From Sporothrix humicola (taxonomy: Eukaryota; Ascomycota; Sordariomycetes; Ophiostomatales; Ophiostomataceae): a stretch of DNA of 64,000 bases. Shown piece after piece: positions 35,700 through 45,500 of this stretch (the stretch's first letter is position 1; each line of letters opens with the position of its first letter). The stretch lies in assembly GCA_021396245.1 (NCBI GenBank), contig WNYE01000058.1:62001-126000 (forward strand), given 5' to 3'. Position numbers and translations under genes: made by a program. Under the pieces are notes generated by a model. It saw only the letters and a program-made list of their open reading frames with translations. It made no database searches and was not told where the DNA came from.

Positions 35700-37194
35700 C
35701 TAGTATACAGCACCGCCAAAGTAGACCTTGCGGACATCGACCATCTTCTTGCCGCGGCCAATGGCAATCTGCTCCGGGTCGCGCTGCTTCATGAGGGCGG
35801 CGTAGGTGCACTTGACGACGTTCATCTGGTTGCGGGAGCGGGGGATCTTGGCGGCGAGGTCGTGGATGCCGGCGGCACGAGCCATTTCAAAGATGACGGG
35901 GGGGACACGCAGACCGTAGCCTAAAAAGTCAGTATGCGAGTATGCGTAGCAGACAGATGGATCACTTGAGGATGCATAAAAACTCACCTGGCGTCGATGC
36001 AAATAGCCGCACGACTGTGCCCGAGATCTTGTGCTCGACGTTGCCGAAAATGGTGCGGTCCTCGTAGCGCGGGATGCGGCGCATGTTGAGAATGGCCTTT
36101 TCCTTGGCCTTGGCCATGGCGACGCTGTGATCGGTCGACCGGAACGAGCCAATGCCCAGACTGCCGTTGGCGTTGCCGGCAATGGCCATGACGCGCCAGC
36201 TCAGGATCTTGCCGAGACGCGTCTGCTGGCTGACCATGGTGCCGGTGACTTTCTTGGCCACGAGCCCCTGCAGCTCCGAGACCTTCATGCCCGTGCGCTC
36301 GCGCAGCCGCCGGTACAGGTTACCCTCGTCCAGACCCTCGTCGTCCGGGTTGATGGGCACGACGGGGCGCACGTCCTTGTCGCCCTCGCCGTCCAGGATG
36401 TACGGCAGGCCCAGCGCCGTGCGGTCGTTGCCCATCTCCTCGGCCGTGACGCGATGGCCGTTGCGCTTGACAAACGAGGGCCGCTCGTGCAGGTACTTGG
36501 CCAGGTCCACGTCGGTCAGCTCAAAATTCTGGACGAGCTCGCGGCGCTGCTCGTCCGACATGGTTTCCAGCTCGTCGGCGAAAATGCCCTTTTCCTCGGC
36601 CAGCGACATCATCCAACGCACGGTTTCCCTGTAGAACCGCTCGTCCGTCATCACATCAAAGTCCGTCGCCACTTTTTGCGAGAGGTGCGTCTCGACGGGC
36701 CGCCGGTCCACCACGGGGCGCAGCTTGCTGAAATCGTCCAGGTAGTTGATGCCCGCCCGCTGGGTCTGCGCCAGCGTGCGCAGCCGGCCCTGGATCGCCA
36801 GGTCGCGCCGGTCCGTGGCCGACTCGGACAGCTCAATGGCCTCGTACTGCTCCGGCGTGTACTTTCTCTGGAGCGCCTCGCGGTCCGTGTCCGAGTACTG
36901 CGGGAAGTTGTCCTCGCTATACTTTTTGATCGCCGCTTTGTTCACCAGCCCCATCTCGACGGCCGACACGTTGCTGAACCGCGGGCGGCGGCGCGCCGCG
37001 CACGGCGCAGATGTGGAGAAGTGGCTGGTCTGTGTGCAGGAGTGTAATGAAGAAGCATTCGGTGGTAATGGTGATGTCGATGTCGTCGATGTCGTCGATA
37101 TTGACTGTGTCGCTGTTCCTGTGCACCGCAACGCCTCCGGCCCGCCCGCCAGACGGCGCAGCACGCCGCCGGCCGCTGTCCGTGCGAAGCTCAT
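35700..37194 (-). CDS. mrps5: Mitochondrial small-subunit ribosomal protein uS5m (Mrps5)
   Basis: Two exons, 35988-37194 and 35700-35920, encode 475 residues. The intron is CCAG|GTGAGT...TTTTTAG|GC. The N-terminus (MSFARTAAGGVLRRLAGG) is Arg-rich without acidic residues, as in a mitochondrial presequence. A long fungal N-terminal extension follows. The S5 N-terminal RNA-binding domain starts near residue 302 (MKVSELQGLVAKKVTGTMVS) and contains GNANGSLGIGSF. The S5 C-terminal domain has GTVVRLFASTPGYGLRVPP and VYFGGAVY at the end. uS5m sits at the mRNA entry side of the mitoribosome and contributes to decoding accuracy. The 5' end is the only ATG that adds a presequence in frame. Confidence 0.95.
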
Positions 37195-38635
37195 GTCGGG
37201 TGGGTGTCGTCAAAAGTCAATTGTCGTGTCAATTGACGTTGTCGACCTCGTTGTCGGCCTCGTGTCGTGATCGCCTGACCTTTGGAGCTGTTCGCCGTCC
37301 TTTTTCGGAACAACCAGCTAATTTTTTCGGGCAGGCGCTGGCCCCGTCAATTGGCACGCGGAAAATCACCCACGGAAAATCTGGTTGGTTGTCTTATCTT
37401 ATCGGCACGTGTCATGTCATGTGTAAGCTATGAGCGCTGGGGAATTCTGTTGTTTATTTTTAGCGCTGCCCCTGACCTGTCAGTCGCTGTGCCTGGGCCT
37501 AGGCCAGTGTCTGGGCGCTATCGAATAACACGACGACCACTAAAACAAAACACAGGCCGCGCAAGCAACGGCACTGAAGCGAGGATCACGAAAGAATGCA
37601 AAAGACAAGAACAATTCCGGCTGGTCGAAAAGATGGAAACATGCATGAATATCGAAACAATTTTGAGAGAAAATGAAATTCATTGGCTATTTTTTGTCCT
37701 TGACGGATTACGTAAGTCGAGAGCCCCCTATTTCCTCAGTCGCACCTTCCCCTGGCTGGGCCTCTGGCTACGGTCTCTCCCCCAAAACGGCCAAAATCAG
37801 TCGACTCTGCCGCACACCTGAAACGCAGCCTTGTTCCAGGAGCATGAACGCACGAAAATCATTGAATGGGTACTTGTGTCTGCTCTTTTCTTGTGTGAAG
37901 TTGCTTGTACTTTATTTTTATCCCGCCGTTGCATGGTGATTGCTAGGATTGATTGCAAGGTGAAGTTGAGAGTCGAGAGTGAAAATGGAGGAAAGAGCGA
38001 CTCGACGATGGTTGAAATCAAAATACAGTGTCAATGTAGACAAGGACATCCCCAGGGCTCGAAATTGCTAGGAGACGAATGTAACTCGCCCTTAAAGAGA
38101 CGGCTGGCACTTTTTCTGACTGGCTGTCTCAGCTCCCTGCTCTCTCCCAAACTCGACGATACCCTCCGTCTCCAGTGGATACCTTTTCTGTGTCTTTTTT
38201 GTAGGCTGGGCTCCTGCCTCGACGTAACATCTTGGGTTTCGGACAAGGAAAGCGCAGTGGACCACGCTGGCGGGTTGTCTGTGTTTCTGTGACTGTGTGT
38301 ATTGTCGTGTACCCTTTTCTCTCTGTTCCATTTTCTTTATTCCGTACTCTGTACTCTCCTCTTCTCTTTTCTTCCTTTTGTTCCCATTTTCTCGTTTTCT
38401 GCTGTGCATATTCTCTTCTTCTCGCCTTTGTCTGTTTTGTTTCTTCCTCATCTCGGTCTCGACCACCCTACTTTCTCTTCAACTTCTCTTCGATCGATTT
38501 CTTTCTTCTTTCTACGACTTCTCTTCTATTCACTCTTTCGGCTTTCGACCTGTTCGACCTGCAGCGCAGGCTTCTTTCTCGACCTTCTCTTAATATATCC
38601 TCCCGTTACTTCACCACCACCACCCCTCCCTCAAA
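37195..38635. other. Divergent region, mrps5 / small membrane protein
   Basis: This 1.44-kb stretch holds the mrps5 promoter at its left and the leader of the downstream small gene at its right. Positions 38290-38635 are strongly CT-rich on the plus strand. No coding frame is supported. Confidence 0.5.
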
Positions 38636-38857
38636 ATGGGCCAGTTCGACTGGTTTTCCAAAATCGGCGCCACCAAGGAGGCCGTCGCCGTTCTCAACGA
38701 CCAGCCCGTCCTCTTCTTTATCTTGCTGGCCGTCCTCGCCACCCTCGGCCTCGAGATCACCCTCATGTGGTTCATCCACCACGCCACCCTCAAGCCCGAG
38801 CAGAAAAAGAAGAAGGAAAAGGCCGGCGCCGCCAAGAAGCCGCCTGCAAAACGGTAG
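38636..38857 (+). CDS. Small single-pass membrane protein, unknown
   Basis: A 73-codon frame follows a long CT-rich leader, with a good start context (TCAAAATGGGCC). Residues 1-22 are polar (MGQFDWFSKIGATKEAVAVLND). Residues 24-48 form one membrane helix (PVLFFILLAVLATLGLE, then ITLMWFIHH). The tail is Lys/Ala-rich (KPEQKKKKEKAGAAKKPPAKR). The third-codon-position C/G bias (GTC, CTC, ATC, ACC) is like that of the neighbouring real genes. The layout suggests a small ER or mitochondrial membrane subunit with a basic cytosolic or matrix tail, but I recognise no family. Confidence 0.75.
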   Translation: MGQFDWFSKIGATKEAVAVLNDQPVLFFILLAVLATLGLEITLMWFIHHATLKPEQKKKKEKAGAAKKPPAKR

Positions 38858-39659
38858 ACAATGACGGGAAAGGCGTGAAGGGAAGACGATGGGGGTGATG
38901 GGGCGGCTGTTGGGTCATAAATGACGACGACGACGACGACGACGTTGCACAACCGGACGACCGAGCAATGGACGAGCCAAGAATCAAAGAATCGACAGAA
39001 AATGGCATATGATTTTCGCGAAACCAGGCCATAACCCATTGTTACAAATTACACCACGGCTTGAGAACTATCCTCAGTGAGAACCAAACCTTGATTTGAT
39101 ATCAACAATGGCAACATTCAACGATATCTTGCTCGACAATTTGCCGCAATCAATGCCATTACCTTGGCCGTTCCCGTCGACACTCGTCTTCTTCGTCATC
39201 TTAGCCTCTTTTGTTTATTTTCTTTTCGGAGCAAGCGACAGCAAAATCGGAGGCTTCTGTCACCAGGAGCAGGGGAGGAAAACGACGACAACGAGCGGAG
39301 GAAGACGCATACCCTATAAACTACACCATCTTATTTATTTTGTTCCAATTCTTTTTCAATACACTGTATATACATTTCGGGAAGAGAGCCGAGATTGGAG
39401 AGAGGGAGACAGGAAGACGAAGCGAGATGGAAGCAGAGAGCGAACGAGCAGTCTTTTTTTCGGCTCCTTTATATTTTATTGTTGACATATTCTCACATAT
39501 TTTTGGCTCTGATGGCTGGCAGGCTGCATCGAGCACAATCACTGGTTCTATATACTTTTCCTTTTTTCGTTCCATCTATTTAACATCTAAAGCTATATTT
39601 TATACCTTACAATGTGCTCCAAGATGCCAAAATATGGATATGAAATGCCACAGGACTAG
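38858..39659. other. Convergent 3' region with (GAC)n tract
   Basis: This region lies between convergent stop codons and includes a short (GAC)n microsatellite at about 38923-38943. Apart from the doubtful frame at 39108-39485, nothing is recognised. The last 200 bases are AT-rich and fit a polyadenylation zone. Confidence 0.45.
39108..39485 (+). CDS. Possible small membrane protein (low confidence)
   Basis: A 125-codon frame starts in a near-ideal fungal context (ATCAACAATGGCA). Its first 43 residues are MATFNDILLDNLPQSMPLPW followed by PFPSTLVFFVILASFVYFLFGAS. That is an acidic start, then a hydrophobic stretch long enough for one membrane helix. After residue 50 the product turns polar, and its codon use no longer looks coding, so an unrecognised intron or a shorter protein is possible. 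It lies between two convergent genes, in about 800 bp where 3' UTRs are expected. It may be a real microprotein or chance. Confidence 0.28.
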   Translation: MATFNDILLDNLPQSMPLPWPFPSTLVFFVILASFVYFLFGASDSKIGGFCHQEQGRKTTTTSGGRRIPYKLHHLIYFVPILFQYTVYTFREESRDWREGDRKTKRDGSRERTSSLFFGSFIFYC

Positions 39660-41728
39660 CTAACAACAATCGTTGATGATATCATTCTCGTCGCGCCAGA
39701 GACCAACACCCTCGTCAAAGTCTTCCTCACAAATGTCCATAAAATGTATATCATCTTCGTCGTCCATATAGCCCATATCGTGACGGTACATGGGCTGGGC
39801 GTTCTCTTCTTGCTGCTCCTCCTCCTCTTGCCATTCATCAAGCTGCCATGCTTGCATGTCTTGCCACAGTCGAAGACCACTCTCCTCGTCTTCAGAATCG
39901 GCTCCGTATGGGTCTCCATATGGGTCAGGTACAGCCTCATCAATGCCCCCTTCTAACCCTTCTGGCGACCAGTCTTCGTTAATCTCTTCAAAAAGTCTGT
40001 CCTCTTCGTCGTCGTCGTGGTATTCATTTGTTGCATGGTCGTGGGCCGTGGGTTGATCAGGCTCAGACCAGGCTTCAATGTCTTGCCAGTTCAGCTCCTG
40101 TGCTTCAACCTCGTCGTCGTAATCATATTCGTCAAGCTCTCCTTCCATGTAGTCGCCCCATTGTCGTGGCTGCTCTTCGGGGTCTGCGTCGTCCTCTGGT
40201 GTAAGTGAAAAGAACGCCTCAAGATTGTCATAGTTCAAGTCGACAAGTTGGTCCTCGTCAGACTCGTATACTGAGCGCTCAAGTTCTGGGAGATCAATCG
40301 CGACTTGTGGTGATTCCTGGCTTGGACCAGGTGATATAGGCATATATGATGACTGGGTCAGTCTCGACACCGACATGGCCTCTTGTGATACCTCGTTACG
40401 GCCGCCATGTAGCCTCGATCCTGATTTCTTTGACGGCCGCAGTGGAAGCTGCATTACCGCCTTGAGCAGTATTTCTTCCAGTTTCGTGCCGAGCACCCCT
40501 TCTGGGCCAATCTCTTGGCCAAAATCATCGGTACCGCCTTGAGTTAGAGCCTCTGCTTTACGACGCAGGCTGGGTGACTGTGCATTCGTAAAGCCCGCCA
40601 GAAAACGGTGGATCAACGGAACGAAAGGTGCGCGAGATGATACGGCCTCCGCCTGTTAGATATGATTGTATAGAATGGCAAGAGCGGAGTGGTACCTACC
40701 GTAAAGTAATGGTTGTTCCAGACGGCTGGTGCTACGTCAAGAAGAGACGGGGCACCTGTTGGAGCAGACACGTCGTCTGCCGGCCTAACGCCCGGCACTG
40801 GTGCCCGGCTGGGTCCCTGTTTGCCGCTGACACCGACAAGGAGATAGAGAGCCGTCTCGATGAGGGCCGTAGCTTGCTTCCAGGCAGGGCTTCCAACCAG
40901 TAGCACATCCCGTGCATTGATGACTTCTCGCTGCTGCAGACGCCGGGCGTTTTCACTCGGGCGCGGCCGCAAGTTCTTGTGGAGTGGCGGCGGTTTCTTC
41001 TTCTTCGGTCTCGATGGGGTGGTTCCGTTTCTTAATCTTGACTTCGACTTTGATTTCGATTTCGACTTGCTTGCCGGCTTCTTTGCCCTTGTTTTTGCCT
41101 TCTTCATAGGGACGGGCGCATGCGGCAGGTGGAACCCTTCTGCACAGTAGTTGAGCTCCAGCTGGCACGACACTCGCTGCAGCCGCGCCAGTGGGATGCC
41201 GCCGCCAGTCCGGCTCGGGGTGTACAGTCCATTGGGTGAAGGTGGGTGGTTGACCGTAAAGTAGAGCAGAGTCGTGTCGTTGCCGGCCTGTTCCATTTCT
41301 GATTCTGCGTTCCTGCTCGTCACCTTTAGACCCAGCTTCTCATCCCAGATCGACCACTCCAGTATAGTCTCTCGAAATAGATCGCGCAGGTCGTCGTTGT
41401 CAGAAAGATTACCGAGCACAGGTTTCCCAGCCAGCATTGGCCGCACCGTCAAGTCAACACTGCGTCCGCCAGTGCCGATCCACAGCCGACCGGCACGCAC
41501 AAGCTCGACAACACGAGCAGCCGCTACCCTTTTGCTGCGGAAGACGCCCGGGTTGGAGCCTGATGGGCCTCCCAAAACGTCCCATGCGAGCTCGGCAGTG
41601 ACGGTCAGTGTGAGTGTCCATTTGGCGTCAAAGGTTGTCCACTGACGACGCGGGAAGTGGACAATTGTTGTCGGCGAGGGGGGTGGCAGTGGAGGAGGCG
41701 GTATTGTAGTCGTAGATAACGATGCCAT
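39660..41728 (-). CDS. Acidic-tailed protein of unknown function
   Basis: Two exons, 40700-41728 and 39660-40652, encode 673 residues. The intron is TTTACG|GTAGGT...CTAACAG|GCG in phase 0. The N-terminal 200 residues look globular (HFPRRQWTTFDAKWTLTL, AELAWDVL, LWIGTGGRSVDLTVRP, IWDEKLGLKV). A basic low-complexity stretch (KSKSKSKSKSRLR, then RPKKKKPPPLHK) near residue 225-250 could be a nuclear signal. ALIETALYLLVG lies near residue 300. The C-terminal 200 residues are very acidic (Asp/Glu/Trp/Tyr-rich, repeating LW-DMQAW, NWQDIEAW and GLWRDEND). The recurrent WxD-type words suggest short linear binding motifs. I recognise no family. The overall layout fits a nuclear scaffold, which is inference only. 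Confidence 0.8.
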
Positions 41729-42394
41729 TGTTGTCGCATCGTGCTTGTGGTAAGGGAGAGAAGTTGGAGATCTTTACGGATGGCCGTTGGAAAGGGGCTT
41801 GTGTTTTGGCATGTGCTTTTACTCTAGGGAGGGAAGGTACGAGTAGGTGCTACTTCCTCGTTGGTAGTTTATGAAATATTATCATGTGTTGCCAAATGAG
41901 GAAGCTATGAGATAGCTGAGGATCGCGACTTCCATTTCTGAATTTTGTGATGTTAGATATTAGGGAGCAGACAATAAACCGAAAGAAATAGTATTTCATT
42001 GCATTTTTTTTTTTCAAAAAATAAAATAAAATAAACAATAGGAACAAAATTTGGTTGAAAATAATTTATTTAATACTCCAAAAACAGTTTATTGCTTATC
42101 TTCCCAGAAGAAATAAATAAACCGATATGCGCCGTGCAAATGGTATGAGGGCCGAGTGCGAAAAACAGAGAAACCAAAATAATGAACCTGTTTCCCTCCG
42201 AGAGCGCTATTTTCTAATAAAATTAAAGAGGCGGGAAAAGGACAAAAAATTTAAGAGCCATCCAAGAAACATGGCCGTGATATAACCCGTGATTTCCATG
42301 TCGTAAAAGCTGGTGGCGAGGTAGATGCAAAGAATGACGCAAACGTATCCAAAAGTATCCAAGATAAACAAAAACAAATTATGTGCAGTGGTCG
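41729..42394. other. Spacer between two minus-strand genes
   Basis: About 0.7 kb separates the gene start at 41728 from the region downstream of the RasGEF. It is AT-rich from 41870 to 42250, with an A/T-run tract at 42002-42070. It probably contains the promoter of the acidic-tailed protein and the RasGEF polyadenylation zone. Confidence 0.45.
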
Positions 42395-42595
42395 TTAGGA
42401 TATAGACATTGAGGGAATAAATATGGCAAGAGAGACGTTACATGTAGAAAGATCGCATAGGGGGGTAAGGGTAACGGAGTGAGGGAGGAGGGACAAGAAC
42501 AGGGGCGGCGGAAGAAGACGAAGAAGGACCAGACGCAGAAGAAGCAGCAGTAGAGGATTCTGTAATGTGGGCCGGCGAAGTCTTCGCCGGCCCAA
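42395..42595 (-). other. In-frame 66-codon extension after the RasGEF stop
   Basis: The frame stays open for 66 codons after the TAG, to a TAA at 42395-42397. The conceptual product is basic and then Leu-rich (GRRRLRRPTLQNP, LLLLLLRLVLLRLLPPP, LFLSLLPH), which would resemble a membrane anchor. It is normally 3' UTR, and CT-rich sequence alone gives many Leu codons. It is listed because the hairpin just after the stop makes readthrough conceivable. Confidence 0.2.
42568..42594. repeat. Perfect 13-bp inverted repeat just after the RasGEF stop
   Basis: The left arm TGGGCCGGCGAAG (42568-42580) and right arm CTTCGCCGGCCCA (42582-42594) are exact reverse complements around one base. On the RasGEF (minus) strand the first arm begins one nucleotide after the TAG at 42596-42598. 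As RNA it would form a very stable GC-rich hairpin, with the terminal pairs opening to give a 3-5-nt loop. Nothing like it follows the other genes in the window. Confidence 0.9.
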
Positions 42596-45500
42596 CTATT
42601 TCGGCAGCCAGGGAAACTTTTTCTTTAGGTCAGCGGCACCCCCCGTCGGCTCGACCTGCACGCTGCGCTGGTAGACGTCCTCTTCGTCCATGGGCATGCG
42701 GCAGTCCAGGATCATCTCGCGCGACGCTTGGTGCTTCTTGAGGTTCGGGTAGGGCGTGCCCTGGCTCTTCATGATGGGCAGGAGCACCTCGCCTAGCACC
42801 TCAAACTTCTTCCAGTTGATGCGGTCGCCCTGCGGGCCAACAAACGTGCGGCTGCCCTCTTCGGCGCTGACGAGATCGCGGCGGTGCAGCGGCATAAAGG
42901 GAATGCGGGGGAGCGGCGAGTTCTCCCAGGCCAGACGGTAGGCAAAGTGGCTCTTTTGCGTGCTCATCAACAAGACAAGACGCGCAAAGCTCTTTTGAAT
43001 GTCGGGGTCGACGAGGGCGCGGGTCTGGCCTAGGCGGTGGATGGCGGTGCTGTTGATACCGGCGAGCATGGCGGCCAATCCGTTATAGTTGCGGAGCTGG
43101 CGCAACCGCAGAGCAATGGCCATGAATTTCTGGAGGCAGGGCGCGCGGTGCTTGGCCTTGTCGCGAATCAGGATCATGTTGGACACCCACTTGGCAATGT
43201 GGTTGAAGTGCGAGATCATGCGGTCCATGTTCTTGAGAGACCGACAGCGCTCCTTATCCTGGACGGACAGTGAGACGTGGCGCACAAGGTCGCGGATGCG
43301 GATGCTGCTAAACATGATCCAGTCGATGCGCGTGATCTCGTCGGCAACCTCGTTGGCGTCCATGTCCATAAAGATGTGATACCGGAACTTGTTGAGGGGC
43401 AGTGTCGCCATGGGCACCATTGTGGCGGCCTCGCGCTCGTAGTCTTCATACGAATGAAACTGGAAATGCGCCAGGCCCCGGCCCGAGCTCAGAGTGTTTG
43501 CTAACGCACCACTGCTGCCGCCGGGGCCGGCGCTGCCACTGCCGCCTTCGCTCGATGGCCGATCTGAGGACTGCGATTCTTGCAGAGACAGAGACCGCAT
43601 GCTGTCGGACGGGTGCTGCTCTTTTGATGGAACCGGGGGGGCGCCGGCGGCGGCAGCTGCTCCTGATTCATCCTTGGGTGGGTCGTCGCACTTGGCCCAC
43701 CATGTGTCGTCGTCTTCGGCGACGTCATTGTCGAGGTGGTCCTTGATCTGCTGGGCGGACAGGGTAAAGATGGGTTCATCAGCGAGGCGCCGAATGAGAG
43801 CCTCGAGTTGTCGTCGCGAGGCGGGACGCGCAAAGTCGCCCGGATACATCGACACCCAGCGGTTGAGGACCTCGATATACCGAAACTGGGTGGCTGTGCG
43901 CTCGAGGAAGTGAAAGGACTTGTCGTCCCATGTTTTTGTGAGAGAGGCGATGATTGCGGAGAGGAGTTCGTGTGGTGCGGCGAACTTGCGGTACAAACAC
44001 AGAAAGACGTCTGCGAAATTTGTGTCGGCGCGGTTCATGGGCGCAGAGAGGAGGCGGTCGACAAGCTCGCTGAAAGGAGTACCAGCTACCTTGGCGGGCT
44101 TGTCGAACATGTTCTCGTCATTGCGCTGCAGGATGGGGATGTCCTCCGAGAAGCGGCGCAGCGATTCGGCGTCGGACTCTTCAATGTCGAGGAACGAGTC
44201 CTGCCCTGCATCGAGCCGGACGCCTGTAGAGCGCAGCATGCCTTGGACGGATTGAGACGCCTTTTCATCGGTCATTTCCCTGGAGGCGTTGTTGTTTGGT
44301 GTACTGGAAGAGTGGTAGTCGACACGTGGCGATCGCGAGTTTTGAGAGCGGTAGTAGCCGTCCCGATCGACTGTAGAGCTGCTGTTCGTCGGCCCGCCTC
44401 GGAGCAGCGACAGGTCGGAGCTCGCGCGACTGTGACTGTGTTTGCCACTGCCTTGCTCGCTGCTGTGGGGTCGACCGTTGACGCTGTCTGGTGGGGCGTC
44501 CAAGTGGGCAGCCGACGAAGCGGCACGACGCCGCGTGGTGGTCGTTGATGACGCAGTTGCGGCCGTCGTAATGGTGTTTGCAGTCGTCGTGCTGGCAGCG
44601 TTTGTATTTGTCGTCGCGGTAGATGAGTATGAGTTGGGAGAATTGTGCGAATTGTGTGAGTTGTGCGAGTGGTGTGAGTGTTGGTATTCCGCTCCTATCC
44701 GTTGGCAAACGAGTGTGTTAGAGGCGGCATGACTCCGTGGCATTCAAATAGATGGGTGAAATTAAGCGAAAATGCGAGAAGGAGAAAACAAAAAGAAGAA
44801 ACGAGAAAATCCAAAAAGAAAAAGTAAACGAGAAATCCAACACAAAATGAGGTCAGGTGGATGAGGGGGGATATAAGGCTGATGCAATATAGGTAATAGA
44901 ACGTGTCTGCAGCCCGTAAGAATGAGGTGGCAGTGGAATTGGCCTCTGGTGTTGCCCGCCTATCATTTCTGTTCACTTCTCCATATTTTTTTGCGACCGG
45001 TAGCCGGGCTGTTACGTCTGGTGTGTGGTTTGCTGGCTCGTCTGCTTGGAGACTTGGCCTTGCAAGCCCATTGAGTGTTTCAAAACCAAGAAATCTGGTA
45101 GAAACATGTGGGAACGGGGAGCGGGGGGTGGGATAAGCCACTGAAAGAGAGGGAGAGAAACAGAGGGGAAATATTCCCAATATTTGTGAAAAATGGCACA
45201 CAAATGATCCCCAAAAATAGGGAAAGGCCACATCGGTACAAGGCGTTCAAGCGTTGCTACGTTGAATGGCACCACCCCATTGGCCCCGGAAAAGAGATTG
45301 GGAGGGGCGGAGAACCAGAGGAAACCCAAGAGAAAAAAAAGAAGGCAGCTGCCGACCGCATAGAAAATGACAGAAAATGACAAACTTTACGGAGTACGTG
45401 CGTCGTAATATGAGCGCCACTCGGCTGGGACGTCGTAAGAGGTAAAGCAAAATAGGGCAAGGGGGAAGTGGGAAGCGGGAATTGAGAGTGTCGACGTAAG

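Noticed and set aside
36031..37047. 338-codon plus-strand frame antisense to mrps5
   Set aside because: It lies opposite well-supported uS5m coding sequence and is explained by third-position GC bias.
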